From Maliibacterium massiliense (GTDB lineage Bacteria; Bacillota; Clostridia; Christensenellales; Maliibacteriaceae), in the NCBI RefSeq assembly GCF_900604345.1, contig NZ_LR026983.1, forward strand, positions 1,922,001 to 1,986,000: a stretch of DNA of 64,000 nucleotides, read 5' to 3'. The position numbers and the translations under genes are program-made. The notes beneath the pieces are model-generated. The model did not search any database and was not told where the DNA came from. It saw only the letters and a list, made by a program, of their open reading frames with translations. Numbering within the stretch: the stretch's first letter is position 1; every line of letters starts with the position of its first letter. Shown here in pieces: positions 1 to 9,427 of this stretch.

Positions 1-183
1 TGCCTGATATTGGCGGCGGGCAGCGGGGGCAATTTAAGCCCCATGCTGCTGTTGGGCGCGCTGGGTGGCTTTTTGGGCGCGCCCGTGGAGGCGCGCGTGA
101 CGCTGGAGGATGTGTGGGCGCTGAAGGACGGCGCAAAGACGGACCTGTTTTCTCTGGAGACGAAGGGCGGTGATACCCCGTGA
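1..183 (+). CDS. C-terminal end of a probable radical-SAM-associated DUF2344 protein (partial)
   Basis: Only the last 60 codons are present, read in frame 1 to a TGA at 181-183. The stretch AAGSGGNLSPMLLLGAL resembles the tail of the TIGR03936/DUF2344 proteins, which commonly sit just upstream of RNase E/G in Clostridia. The stop overlaps the GTG start of the RNase gene by 4 bases (GTGA), so the two are translationally coupled. The family call rests on this short tail and on neighbourhood, so it is tentative. Confidence 0.5.
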   Translation, partial: CLILAAGSGGNLSPMLLLGALGGFLGAPVEARVTLEDVWALKDGAKTDLFSLETKGGDTP

Positions 184-1721
184 AACAGCTGCTGTTGCAC
201 GCGCGGCCGCATTTAAAGCGCATGGCTATCTTTGAGGATGACGCGCTTGTGGAGACGGCCTACGAATACGAGGGCCACGAGCAGGTGATGGGCAACATCT
301 ACAAGGGGCGCGTGGACTCGGTGCTGCCGGGCATGGACGCGTGTTTTGTGGATATCGGCCTTGCCAAAAACGCCTTTCTGCATTTTTGCGACGTGGCGGG
401 CTACGGGGAAGACGTCGCCTTTGACGCGCAGGACCGCAAATCCCCCTGCAAGCCATGCAAGGCACCGGTGCGCGTGGGCGACGAGATCGTGGTGCAGGTG
501 ATCAAGGAATCGGGCGGGGAAAAGGGCGTGCGCCTCTCCATGCACCTGACCATGCCCGGCAGGCGGCTGGTACTGCTGCCCGGCATGGATGATATCGGCA
601 TCTCACGGCGCATCAGCGACGAGCAGGAGCGCGCACGCCTGCGCGCTATCGCCCAGCGCATCCTGCCCGAGGGCATGGGCCTGATCATGCGCACCGCCGC
701 GGGTGGGGAGCAGGAGGACGTGCTGGCGCGCGAGCTTTCCTACTTGATTGAACGCTGGCAGCGGGTGCAGCAGAAGAGCCGTGCCTGTAGCGCCCCGGTC
801 CGCCTGTTTTATGACGGTGATCTGGTGATGCGCACCATCCGCGACACGCTCGACGAATGCTTTGACGAGATCTGGGTGGACGACGCCAAGGTGTACGACT
901 GCGCCCGGCACATGCTCGCCGCCTACATGAAGGATATGGTGCCCCGCCTGCATCTGTGGGACGTCTCGCGCGGGCGGATGTTCTGCCACTACAGCGTGGA
1001 CGACCGCCTAAGCAAGCTGCTCGCCCGCAAGATCTGGCTCAAAAACGGGGCCTATCTCATCTTTGACTTTACCGAGGCGCTCACCGTCATCGACGTCAAC
1101 ACCGGCAAATGCGTGGGCAAGACCCGCCATGAGAACACGATTCTGGAGGTCAACCTCGCCGCGGCGGTGGAGGTGGCCCGCCAGATACGCCTGCGGGATA
1201 TCGGGGGCATTGTGATCATCGACTTTATCGACATGTGCCAGAGCGAGAGCCGGCAGGCCGTGCTTGATAAGCTGTGCCAGGAGCTGGCGCGCGACCGCAC
1301 GCGTACCCACGTGGGCGGCTTTACCAGCATGGGGCTGGTGGAGCTGACGCGCAAAAAGGCGCGGCCCACGCTCGCCTCGCTGCTGGAGCGCCCCTGCACC
1401 TACTGCCGCGGCGAGGGCAGCATCGAGAGCGTGTTTGCGGTGGTGATGCGCGCCTCGCGCCAGGTGGATAAGCTGATGCGCCATACCGATACCGAGCGTA
1501 TTTTGCTGGAGGTGCATCCCATCGTGGCTGAGGAAATCCTCAAAGAGGCCGAGCAGGGCCGCCCGCTGATCGATATTTTGCCCGGTAGAAAGCTGCTGCT
1601 GCATCCGCTGGGATGCCTGCACCAGAGCACGGTGCAGGCCACGGCCTACACGGACGTCTACGCGCAGAAGCACCCCGTCGCGCTGGACAGCTGCCACGTG
1701 CTGACGCGGCCGCAAGATTAG
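180..1721 (+). CDS. rng: Ribonuclease E/G family protein
   Basis: Single-strand endoribonuclease acting in rRNA maturation and mRNA turnover. The 513-residue length is that of the catalytic half only (RNase G-like), without the long scaffold tail of RNase E. An S1-type RNA-binding domain lies at about residues 36-128. The metal-binding aspartates of the DNase-I-like subdomain are visible as D305 in TVIDVNTG and D348 in IIDFIDM, matching D303 and D346 of E. coli RNase E. The zinc-link cysteines C406 and C409 occur in CTYCRGEG. The GTG start overlaps the stop of the upstream gene, so it is the second gene of an operon that enters from the left. The L21/L27 genes follow under their own promoter. 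Confidence 0.93.
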   Translation: MKQLLLHARPHLKRMAIFEDDALVETAYEYEGHEQVMGNIYKGRVDSVLPGMDACFVDIGLAKNAFLHFCDVAGYGEDVAFDAQDRKSPCKPCKAPVRVGDEIVVQVIKESGGEKGVRLSMHLTMPGRRLVLLPGMDDIGISRRISDEQERARLRAIAQRILPEGMGLIMRTAAGGEQEDVLARELSYLIERWQRVQQKSRACSAPVRLFYDGDLVMRTIRDTLDECFDEIWVDDAKVYDCARHMLAAYMKDMVPRLHLWDVSRGRMFCHYSVDDRLSKLLARKIWLKNGAYLIFDFTEALTVIDVNTGKCVGKTRHENTILEVNLAAAVEVARQIRLRDIGGIVIIDFIDMCQSESRQAVLDKLCQELARDRTRTHVGGFTSMGLVELTRKKARPTLASLLERPCTYCRGEGSIESVFAVVMRASRQVDKLMRHTDTERILLEVHPIVAEEILKEAEQGRPLIDILPGRKLLLHPLGCLHQSTVQATAYTDVYAQKHPVALDSCHVLTRPQD

Positions 1722-1722
1722 A

Positions 1723-1752
1723 TTGACAGCGCAAAGCGCAGGGTGGTATAAT
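1723..1752 (+). promoter_or_regulatory. Sigma-A promoter of rplU-prp-rpmA
   Basis: TTGACA at 1723-1728 and TATAAT at 1747-1752 with an 18-base spacer. Both boxes match the consensus exactly and begin just after the rng stop codon. Confidence 0.85.
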
Positions 1753-1756
1753 TACT

Positions 1757-1850
1757 GCTGAGCCGCTCGGGACAGGTCTATAAATGCGCTCTTTTTTATG
1801 GGAAGGCGCTGCCTGCGCCCGGCGAGACTGGGAAGAGGAGGTAAACGTTC
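1757..1850 (+). ncRNA. Leader of the L21 operon, possible L21 leader regulatory RNA
   Basis: A roughly 90-base untranslated leader separates the promoter from rplU and holds short GC-rich inverted segments (for example GGCGCTGCCTGCGCC at about 1804-1818). Firmicutes rplU genes often carry an autoregulatory L21 leader at this place. I cannot fold it against the family model, so this is placement plus structure only. Confidence 0.35.
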
Positions 1851-2159
1851 ATGGTAGCAGTAGTCCGTACAGGTGGCAAGCAGTACCGCGTGCAGGAAGG
1901 CGACGTGCTCTACGTCGAAAAACTTGCAGTGGAAGAAGGCGCCACGGTGCAGCTGGATCCCCTGATGATCATCGACGGCGACAATGTCAAAATCGGCACG
2001 CCCGTTGTGGAAGGCGCGTCGGTCGAGGCAAAGCTGATCGGCAATGTCAAGGGCGAGAAAATCATCGTCTTTAAAATGAAGTCCAAGAAAAACTATCGCA
2101 AAAAACAGGGCCACCGTCAGCCGTACTCCAAAGTCGAGATCACCAAGATCAACGGTTAA
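1851..2159 (+). CDS. rplU: 50S ribosomal protein L21
   Basis: Primary 23S rRNA-binding protein of the large subunit. The 102 residues match the usual family length. It begins [18 protein letters not shown] and ends with the rRNA-binding segment containing [16 protein letters not shown], both characteristic of L21. A strong ribosome-binding site (GAGGAGG) precedes the ATG. It is the first gene of the classical rplU-prp-rpmA operon, with 5 bases to the next start. Confidence 0.97.
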   Translation: MVAVVRTGGKQYRVQEGDVLYVEKLAVEEGATVQLDPLMIIDGDNVKIGTPVVEGASVEAKLIGNVKGEKIIVFKMKSKKNYRKKQGHRQPYSKVEITKING

Positions 2160-2164
2160 GGGGT

Positions 2165-2518
2165 ATGACGCGCGTAACGCTCTACAGCCATCCGAAGGAT
2201 GGATACATTGCCTTTGCGGTAGAGGGGCACGCCCAGCGCGCGGAACTGGTCAGCCAGGATGCCTACGACCTGGTGTGCGCGGCCATATCGGCCGTGACGC
2301 AGGTGGCGATACTGGGGCTGATCCAGGTCGCGGGTGTGCAGCCGCACATTGCAGTGGAGGAAGAACGCGGGTATCTCCGCATGGAGCTTCCGCGATCGCT
2401 CGACGTCGATGCGCGCCGGGCAGCGCAGATCATTCTGCGCACAATGGTTGTTGGTCTAACCAACATGCAGCCGGATTACGAGCAATATCTGGCGATCCAG
2501 ACAGTGGAGGTGGAATAA
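2165..2518 (+). CDS. prp: Ribosomal-processing cysteine protease Prp
   Basis: Cysteine protease that removes the N-terminal extension of L27 before ribosome assembly in Firmicutes and relatives. It lies between rplU and rpmA as in other Firmicutes. The catalytic pair is visible: H22 in VEGHAQ and C38 in YDLVCAAIS. The 117-residue length is close to family norm; the His-Cys spacing is a few residues longer than in the S. aureus enzyme. Its expected substrate, an L27 with a [13 protein letters not shown] leader, is encoded 2 bases downstream. Confidence 0.92.
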   Translation: MTRVTLYSHPKDGYIAFAVEGHAQRAELVSQDAYDLVCAAISAVTQVAILGLIQVAGVQPHIAVEEERGYLRMELPRSLDVDARRAAQIILRTMVVGLTNMQPDYEQYLAIQTVEVE

Positions 2519-2520
2519 GC

Positions 2521-2817
2521 ATGTTTCGCATGAATTTGCAGCTGTTCGCGCACAAAAAGGGCATGGGCAGCACCCGCAACGGCCGCGACAGCGAGTCCAA
2601 GCGCCTGGGCGTCAAGCGCGCCGATGGGCAGACGGTGCTGGCGGGCAACATCCTGGTGCGCCAGCGCGGCACCAAGATTCATCCGGGCGTCAACGTGGGC
2701 ATTGGCTCGGACGATACGCTCTTTGCCAAGGTGACGGGTGTGGTGCGCTTTGAGCGCCAGGGCCGCGATAAAAAGCGCGTCAGCGTATATCCCGCGAGCG
2801 AAGAAGTGGGCGCGTAA
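2521..2817 (+). CDS. rpmA: 50S ribosomal protein L27 with cleavable N-terminal extension
   Basis: Large-subunit protein whose mature N-terminus reaches the peptidyl-transferase centre. The ATG at 2521 gives 98 residues starting [17 protein letters not shown]. The Prp recognition site puts cleavage between F9 and A10, leaving AHKKG as the mature end. A longer upstream reading frame exists but crosses prp, so this start is preferred. The body ([20 protein letters not shown]) is highly conserved L27. Last gene of the operon; a terminator follows within 15 bases. Confidence 0.96.
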   Translation: MFRMNLQLFAHKKGMGSTRNGRDSESKRLGVKRADGQTVLAGNILVRQRGTKIHPGVNVGIGSDDTLFAKVTGVVRFERQGRDKKRVSVYPASEEVGA

Positions 2818-2831
2818 CGATTGGGTTTTAT

Positions 2832-2859
2832 AAAAAGCCGCAGATACCTGCGGCTTTTT
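2832..2859 (+). terminator. Rho-independent terminator of rplU-prp-rpmA
   Basis: Stem AAGCCGCAG / CTGCGGCTT with loop ATAC, followed by TTTTT. Confidence 0.9.
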
Positions 2860-2970
2860 GTGTACGCGCCGTTGCGGGCGCAGCGCGCGTATGTCGTCGG
2901 GTCTTTTCGGGCGTTGGTGCGCCTTTGCCGGTGAAAAAGGCAATGGTGGGGCGAAAGGAGGGGAAGAATC

Positions 2971-3840
2971 ATGCAACTGCTGGAGCAAGGGGATAGCCTG
3001 CTGCTGTGCGATGCAGCGCACTTTGACGCGCGCACGCTCTTTGATAGCGGGCAGAACTTCCGCTTTCTGCCCAATGCGACGGACCCTGCGCTGTGGCGGG
3101 GCGTGGCCGGAGGCAGGCCGCTCTCCCTGCGCCCCGAAGGGCCGGACGCCTGGCGCCTTTTCCCCTGCACGCGCGCGGATTTTGACGCGTACTGGCGCGG
3201 CTTTTTTGATCTGGACCGGGATTACGCGGCTGTCGCGGCGGATCTGCGCAGGCGCGATCCGTCCATCGGGCCCGCCCTTGCGTACTGCCAGGGCCTGCGC
3301 ATTCTGCGCCAGGATCCGTTTGAGACGCTCGTCTGTTTTATTCTATCCGCCAACAACAATATGACGCGCATCCGAAGAAGCGTCCAGGCCATGTGCAGCC
3401 GTTTCGGCGCGCCCATCGAGGCGCCATGGGGTACGGTGCGCGCCTTTCCCACGCCCAGGGCGCTGCGCTACGCCTCGCAGGCGGCGCTTCGCGACTGCGG
3501 AGTGGGGTATCGCGACCGCTATATCAAGGAAGCGGCGCGCATGGTGCACGCGGCCGAGATCGACTTGGAGGCGCTGCGCGCGTTGCCCACCGCAGAGGCG
3601 CGCGCAGTGCTGATGCGCGTGCCGGGCGTGGGCACAAAGGTGGCCGACTGCATCCTGCTCTTTGCGCTGGATAAGCGCGAGGCCTTTCCGGCGGATACGT
3701 GGGTCAAGCGCATCGCACGCGAGGTATACGACCATACCCCTTGCAAGACGCTCGCGGAGCGCTTTGGGCCGGAGGCGGGCTACGCGCAGCAGGTGCTGTT
3801 TCACTACCACCGCAGCCGCACAAAAGCGCACGAAACCTGA
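2971..3840 (+). CDS. OGG1-type 8-oxoguanine DNA glycosylase / AP lyase
   Basis: Base-excision repair enzyme that removes 8-oxoguanine and cleaves the abasic site. The 289 residues include an N-terminal beta domain and a helix-hairpin-helix domain with [10 protein letters not shown]. The catalytic lysine is K223 and the conserved aspartate is D242 in FPADTW, the arrangement of OGG1 (K249/D268 in the human enzyme). The HhH segment is strikingly like that of eukaryotic OGG1, as is usual for the clostridial OGG group. A good ribosome-binding site (AAAGGAGGGG) lies 8 bases upstream of the ATG. Appears monocistronic between two terminators or promoters. Confidence 0.9.
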   Translation: MQLLEQGDSLLLCDAAHFDARTLFDSGQNFRFLPNATDPALWRGVAGGRPLSLRPEGPDAWRLFPCTRADFDAYWRGFFDLDRDYAAVAADLRRRDPSIGPALAYCQGLRILRQDPFETLVCFILSANNNMTRIRRSVQAMCSRFGAPIEAPWGTVRAFPTPRALRYASQAALRDCGVGYRDRYIKEAARMVHAAEIDLEALRALPTAEARAVLMRVPGVGTKVADCILLFALDKREAFPADTWVKRIAREVYDHTPCKTLAERFGPEAGYAQQVLFHYHRSRTKAHET

Positions 3841-3850
3841 CGAAGACGCG

Positions 3851-3879
3851 TTGACAAGCAGTGCGCAAACTGCTAAACT
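3851..3879 (+). promoter_or_regulatory. Probable promoter of guaB
   Basis: TTGACA at 3851-3856 and TAAACT at 3874-3879, spacer 17. About 127 bases of leader precede the gene. Confidence 0.65.
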
Positions 3880-3985
3880 ATTGCCTAATACCTTTTGCCC
3901 CTGGCGGGGTTTTCCGGGGGCGGACGGGCAGGTTTTTGCCGGCGCAAAGAGGCGTGCCGGCGCGGATTTAAAGAACGAGATGTAG

Positions 3986-5464
<1,479 letters not shown>

Positions 5465-5470
5465 AAAATG

Positions 5471-5504
5471 AAAGCGCCCGTGCAGATGCGCGGGCGCTTT
5501 TTTT
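5471..5504 (+). terminator. Rho-independent terminator after guaB
   Basis: Stem AAAGCGCCCG / CGGGCGCTTT, loop TGCAGATGCG, followed by a run of T. It nearly abuts the 3' end of the convergent minus-strand gene and may serve both directions. Confidence 0.88.
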
Positions 5505-5507
5505 ATG

Positions 5508-5942
5508 TCAGAACCGCCATCTGCGGATGCGAAACCCGCCGCAGGCAAACGAGAGGAAATGCACGCCACGGTATGTCAGCGTGCCGCGCATTCCCACCAG
5601 CATGCGGTCATAAATACGCTTGGGCGCAAAGCAGGTGATCTTGTGGCCCCGCGCGTCAAACACCAGGCAGTACTGGGGCCGAGGCCCGCAGAAGTACGCT
5701 TTGCGATACGCCTCGGCATGCCCCGTCATGTTGAAGCGAAAGGGCTCAAGGCGCGCTTCTGCGTAGCTGATGCCGGAGAAAAACCCAGTTTCATGCTCCT
5801 TGGTTTCGAAGGTTGACAGAGCGTTGACCTGCTTTTGCACAAGGACGGCTTGCTCACGCAGCTTGGGGCCCCACAGCAGGCGGGGCGCAAGCAACGCGAG
5901 GGGCAGCGCCGCCCAAAGGGCAACATCGACCCACCACATCAA
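5508..5942 (-). CDS. Small membrane-anchored protein, DUF2500-like
   Basis: A 143-144 residue protein with one N-terminal membrane segment (about residues 4-22, rich in Ala/Leu/Trp), then a charged linker and a small beta-rich domain ending GTLTYRGVHFLSF. That ending, and a central YCLVF strand, resemble the DUF2500 family; function unknown. Start is TTG at 5942 or ATG at 5939; GGAGG at 5950-5954 is 7 bases from the TTG and 10 from the ATG. It converges on guaB and diverges from larE. Stands alone on its strand. Confidence 0.6.
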   Translation of the reverse strand: MMWWVDVALWAALPLALLAPRLLWGPKLREQAVLVQKQVNALSTFETKEHETGFFSGISYAEARLEPFRFNMTGHAEAYRKAYFCGPRPQYCLVFDARGHKITCFAPKRIYDRMLVGMRGTLTYRGVHFLSFACGGFRIRRWRF

Positions 5943-6090
5943 TCAACCGCCTCCTTTGCCTGTTTTGTTCAGTGTAGCATACGCGCCTGCCCGCGTGCAG
6001 GACGTTTTTGCCGCGGCTTGTCCGCTTTTCTTTCCCACGGCGCTGTGGTATGCTAAAAAACGATGGGACAGGGAAAGAGGTGCTGGCGCA

Positions 6091-6906
6091 TTGGATAAGG
6101 AACAGGCGCTCTTGGCGTGGCTCAAAGAGCAGAAAAAGGTGGCGGTCGCCTTCTCCGGCGGGGTGGATTCCTCGCTGCTGGCGGCGGCAGCGCAGCGCGC
6201 GTTGGGCGGGAACGCCGTGGCGCTGACGCTCGATACGGTGCTGGTGCCCCAGCGGGAAAAGGCGCAGGCGGCGCGCCTGGCAGCGCAGGTGGGCATCCGG
6301 CACATCGCGCTGTCTGTGGACGTGCTGAGCCTTGCGCAGGTGGTGGAAAACGCGCCCAGGCGCTGCTACCATTGTAAAAAGGCGCTGTTTTCCCGCCTCA
6401 AGGAGGAAGCGGCGCGCCTGGGCTTTGCTATCCTGTGCGATGGCACCAATACCGACGACGCGGGCGACTACCGCCCGGGCATGCAGGCCGCGCGCGAGCT
6501 GGGCATCGCAAGCCCGCTTGCCGCGTGCGGCTTTTCCAAGGCGGATATCCGAGCGCTGTCGCGCAAGTACGGCCTGTGCACGGCGCAGCTGCCCTCCTTT
6601 GCGTGCCTTGCCTCGCGCATCCCCTACGGCACGCCCCTTACGCGCGCGGCGCTTGCGCGGGTGGAGCGGGCGGAGGACGCGCTGCAGCGCCTGCAGCTGT
6701 GGCCCGCGCGGGTGCGCGCCCATGGCGATGTGGCGCGCATCGAGCTTGCACCCGATATGCTTGCGCGCGCCGTGCAGCCCCAGGTGCGCCAGGCGGTCTC
6801 TTCGGCCGTCAAGGAAGCGGGTTTTGCGTTTGTGGCGCTGGATTTGGAGGGGTACCGCACCGGCAGCCTCAACGTGCACGTAAAGGAGGAGAGAAGCGAT
6901 GTATGA
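6091..6906 (+). CDS. larE: ATP-dependent sacrificial sulfur transferase LarE
   Basis: Adenylates the LarB product and donates sulfur from its own cysteine while making the nickel-pincer nucleotide (NPN) cofactor. The PP-loop SGGVDSS is at residues 22-28. C172 in PSFACLASR corresponds by position to the sacrificial cysteine region of the Lactobacillus enzyme (C176). I prefer the TTG at 6091, since the protein then opens directly with the family N-terminus; the open frame continues upstream without similarity. The 271-residue length fits the family. The stop overlaps larB by 8 bases, so larE-larB-larC are one operon. Confidence 0.92.
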   Translation: MDKEQALLAWLKEQKKVAVAFSGGVDSSLLAAAAQRALGGNAVALTLDTVLVPQREKAQAARLAAQVGIRHIALSVDVLSLAQVVENAPRRCYHCKKALFSRLKEEAARLGFAILCDGTNTDDAGDYRPGMQAARELGIASPLAACGFSKADIRALSRKYGLCTAQLPSFACLASRIPYGTPLTRAALARVERAEDALQRLQLWPARVRAHGDVARIELAPDMLARAVQPQVRQAVSSAVKEAGFAFVALDLEGYRTGSLNVHVKEERSDV

Positions 6907-7675
6907 CGATTCCATGCGCAGGCTGCTTGAGCAGGTGCGCGATGGCAGCGTGACGCCGGAGCAGGCGGAGCAGAACCTGCGCGCGCTGCCTTTTGAGGAT
7001 TTGGGCTACGCCAAGGTGGACCACCACCGCCAGATGCGCACCGGCCATCCGGAGGTGGTGTACTGTGCGGGCAAGACCACCGAGCACGCGCTGGGCGTAT
7101 TTGCGGCGCTGCTGCGCAGGGAGGGGACCAGCAACATCCTGGGTACCCGCGCCGATCGCGCGCTCTACGAGCAGGTGCGCGCGCTGGACGCGCGGGCGGT
7201 GTACCACGAGATGGCGCGCATCATTGAGATCCCGCGCGCGCCTAAGGCAGCGCCCAAAGATGGCGTGCTGGTTGTGACTGCGGGCACCAGCGATATCAAG
7301 GTAGCCGAGGAGGCGGCCGTCACGGCGGAATCGATGGGCCACGGCGTGGCGCGCGTCTATGACGTGGGTGTGGCGGGCATCCACCGGCTGCTCGCGCACA
7401 CGCGCGATATCCAGAAGGCCAACGTGGTGATCGCGGTGGCGGGCATGGAGGGGGCGCTGGCAAGTGTGGTGGGCGGCCTTGCGGACGCGCCGGTTATCGC
7501 GGTGCCCACAAGCGTGGGCTACGGCGCGAACTTTGGCGGCTTGTCCGCGCTACTGACCATGATCAACAGCTGTTCTTCGGGCATCTCCGTGGTCAACATC
7601 GACAATGGCTTTGGCGCGGGCTATCTGGCCGCGATGATCAACGACCTTGCACACAGAAGGGGAGAGGACGCATGA
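6899..7675 (+). CDS. larB: Nickel pincer cofactor biosynthesis protein LarB
   Basis: Carboxylates nicotinic acid adenine dinucleotide at C5 and hydrolyses the phosphoanhydride, the first NPN step. The 258 residues show the family N-terminus (FEDLGYAKVDHHR), a PurE-like C-terminal domain with VVTAGTSD and the end segment NIDNGFGAGYLAA. It overlaps larE by 8 bases and larC by 4, so the three genes are translationally coupled. AGGAGAG lies just before the ATG. Confidence 0.95.
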   Translation: MYDDSMRRLLEQVRDGSVTPEQAEQNLRALPFEDLGYAKVDHHRQMRTGHPEVVYCAGKTTEHALGVFAALLRREGTSNILGTRADRALYEQVRALDARAVYHEMARIIEIPRAPKAAPKDGVLVVTAGTSDIKVAEEAAVTAESMGHGVARVYDVGVAGIHRLLAHTRDIQKANVVIAVAGMEGALASVVGGLADAPVIAVPTSVGYGANFGGLSALLTMINSCSSGISVVNIDNGFGAGYLAAMINDLAHRRGEDA

Positions 7676-9183
7676 AGGTACTGCATTTGGACTGCGCATC
7701 GGGCATATCGGGCGACATGATGCTGGGTGCGCTGCTGGATTTGGGCGCGGACGAGCAGGCGCTGCGCGAGGGCCTGGCCTCGCTTGATCTGGCGGACGAG
7801 TTTGCGCTTGTGGTGGGCAAACGCGCCTCCTACGGCATCACGGGCACGGATGTGGACGTGCGGCTGCTGCCCCTTTCCGATGCGGTGAAGCACCAAAAGG
7901 CGCACGCAGAGGGGCTCGCGCACGACCACGCGCATGCACACGGTGATGGACACTGCAGCGCCAGCGAGCATGATCACATGCATGGCGATGCGCATGACGA
8001 TATGCATGGCCATACGCACGGGCATGTGTATGATCATCTGCGCTGCGATGCACATGACGATGACCACGTCCATACGCACGGGCACATGCACGATGATGAC
8101 CACGTCCATACGCACGGGCATGTGCATGATGACGATCATGACCATCTGCATGACCATGCGCAGCACGGCGCGCATGACCACGCGCACCACCATGACAGCG
8201 TGGGCCTGCGCCGCAACCTTTCGGGTATCACCAAACGCATTGCGCACAGCGGGCTTTCCGATGCCGTCAAGGCGCGCGCCATCGCGGTGTTTACAGCGCT
8301 GGCGCGCGCGGAAGCAAAGGTGCACGGCGCGGATATCGACCAGGTGCACTTTCACGAGGTAGGCGCGGTAGATGCGATGGTGGACATTATCGGCAGCTGC
8401 ATTCTGCTGGATAACCTGGACGTGGCGCGCGTGACGTGTACGCCCATTGCGGTGGGCAGCGGCACGGTGCGCTGCGAGCATGGGGTGCTGACCGTGCCCG
8501 CGCCCGCGGTGCTGGAGCTGTTGCGCGGGGTGCCCATTACCGCGGGCAGCGCGCGCGGGGAGCTTGCCACGCCCACCGGCGCGGCGCTGGCGCAGAACTT
8601 TGCGGACAGCTTTTCGGGGATGCCGGATATGACGCCTGTAGCTGTGGGCTACGGCCTGGGCAAGCGGGATACCGGCCAGCCCAACGTGCTGCGCGCGGTG
8701 CTGGGCGAGGTGCAGGACAGGCCGCGGCAGGAGCAGATCGCGGTGCTGGAGGCCAATATCGACGATATGACGAGCGAGGAGCTGGGCTACCTGATGGCGC
8801 GCGTGTTCGAGGCGGGCGCGCTGGATGTGTGGTACACGCCTATCCAGATGAAGAAAAACCGGCCGGCGGTGCAGCTCTCGGCGGCGTGCGCACTGGAAAA
8901 GGCGCGTGCGGTGGAAGAGGAGATTCTGTTTGCCTCCAGCACTTTGGGCGTGCGGCGGATGTGTTTTGCGCGCACGTGCCTTGCGCGCAAGGTGGTGCGG
9001 GTAGAGACGCCCTACGGCGCGGTGCGCGTCAAGGGCGCGCGCACCGCCCGCGGCTGGAAGTGGGCAGGGGAGTATGAGGACTGCGCCGCGCTTGCCGCGC
9101 AGGCAGGCGCGCCGCTGCGCAGCGTGCTTGCCGCCGCGCACGCCGCCGGCGAAGCCGTCAACTGGGAAAATACGAACGATTGA
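7672..9183 (+). CDS. larC: Nickel insertion protein LarC with long His-rich insert
   Basis: CTP-dependent nickel insertase that completes the NPN cofactor. The 503-residue protein begins with the family motif LDCASGISGDMMLGALLDLG. Residues about 83-177 form an extended His/Asp/Met-rich insert, probably nickel binding or storage, partly built from a tandem 36-base DNA repeat. In Lactobacillus plantarum LarC is split by a programmed frameshift; here it is one open frame. The C-terminal CTP-binding part (LEANIDDMTSEELGYLM) is intact. No lactate racemase (larA) or nickel transporter is seen in the window, so the client enzyme is unknown. Confidence 0.94.
   Translation: MKVLHLDCASGISGDMMLGALLDLGADEQALREGLASLDLADEFALVVGKRASYGITGTDVDVRLLPLSDAVKHQKAHAEGLAHDHAHAHGDGHCSASEHDHMHGDAHDDMHGHTHGHVYDHLRCDAHDDDHVHTHGHMHDDDHVHTHGHVHDDDHDHLHDHAQHGAHDHAHHHDSVGLRRNLSGITKRIAHSGLSDAVKARAIAVFTALARAEAKVHGADIDQVHFHEVGAVDAMVDIIGSCILLDNLDVARVTCTPIAVGSGTVRCEHGVLTVPAPAVLELLRGVPITAGSARGELATPTGAALAQNFADSFSGMPDMTPVAVGYGLGKRDTGQPNVLRAVLGEVQDRPRQEQIAVLEANIDDMTSEELGYLMARVFEAGALDVWYTPIQMKKNRPAVQLSAACALEKARAVEEEILFASSTLGVRRMCFARTCLARKVVRVETPYGAVRVKGARTARGWKWAGEYEDCAALAAQAGAPLRSVLAAAHAAGEAVNWENTND
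8059..8130 (+). repeat. Two tandem 36-base repeats in the His-rich part of larC
   Basis: Copies at 8059-8094 and 8095-8130 differ only at a few third positions and encode DDHVHTHGHMHD followed by DDHVHTHGHVHD. Related, more degenerate units flank them. Recent in-frame duplication has lengthened the metal-binding loop. Confidence 0.9.
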
Positions 9184-9214
9184 AAGATTTTTAGGATAAA
9201 AATACAGATAAGCG

Positions 9215-9427
9215 TTGCTTTGCTGCGCGCTCATTTGCTAAAATAAGGGCGAAGATACGCGTTTTAGCGGGATGACCGCGCATCGAGAGCGTGTTTATGC
9301 CGTACGTTGCGCTGCAGAGTGTTTGCCGCCGCAAGGTGCGGCATTTGTCGTTGTGCGCGGCCTGTCTGGCAGGGGCTTTATTGTTTTTTACATAGAGCAG
9401 ACATCATTTTTAGAAGGGGAGGATATT
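9215..9427 (+). promoter_or_regulatory. Promoter and structured leader of the purine permease gene
   Basis: TTGCTT at 9215-9220 and TAAAAT at 9239-9244 (spacer 18) make a plausible promoter. The 180-base leader holds a TGCCGC/GCGGCA hairpin at about 9325-9345 and a CCTG/CAGG hairpin followed by a T-rich tract at about 9360-9388. The second looks like an attenuator. I do not find the conserved loops of the purine riboswitch, so the class, if any, is unassigned. Confidence 0.45.

Noticed and set aside
5770..6090. 107-codon N-terminal extension of LarE
   Set aside because: No similarity to LarE, overlaps the divergent gene and its ribosome site; start at TTG 6091 matches family length.
8059..8130. 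CRISPR-like array
   Set aside because: Only two adjacent copies without spacers, in frame within larC; no array of repeats with unique spacers was noticed anywhere in the window.
7621..9234. 537-codon minus-strand frame opposite larC
   Set aside because: Shadow of the GC-rich, His-rich larC; larC is fully supported by family motifs.
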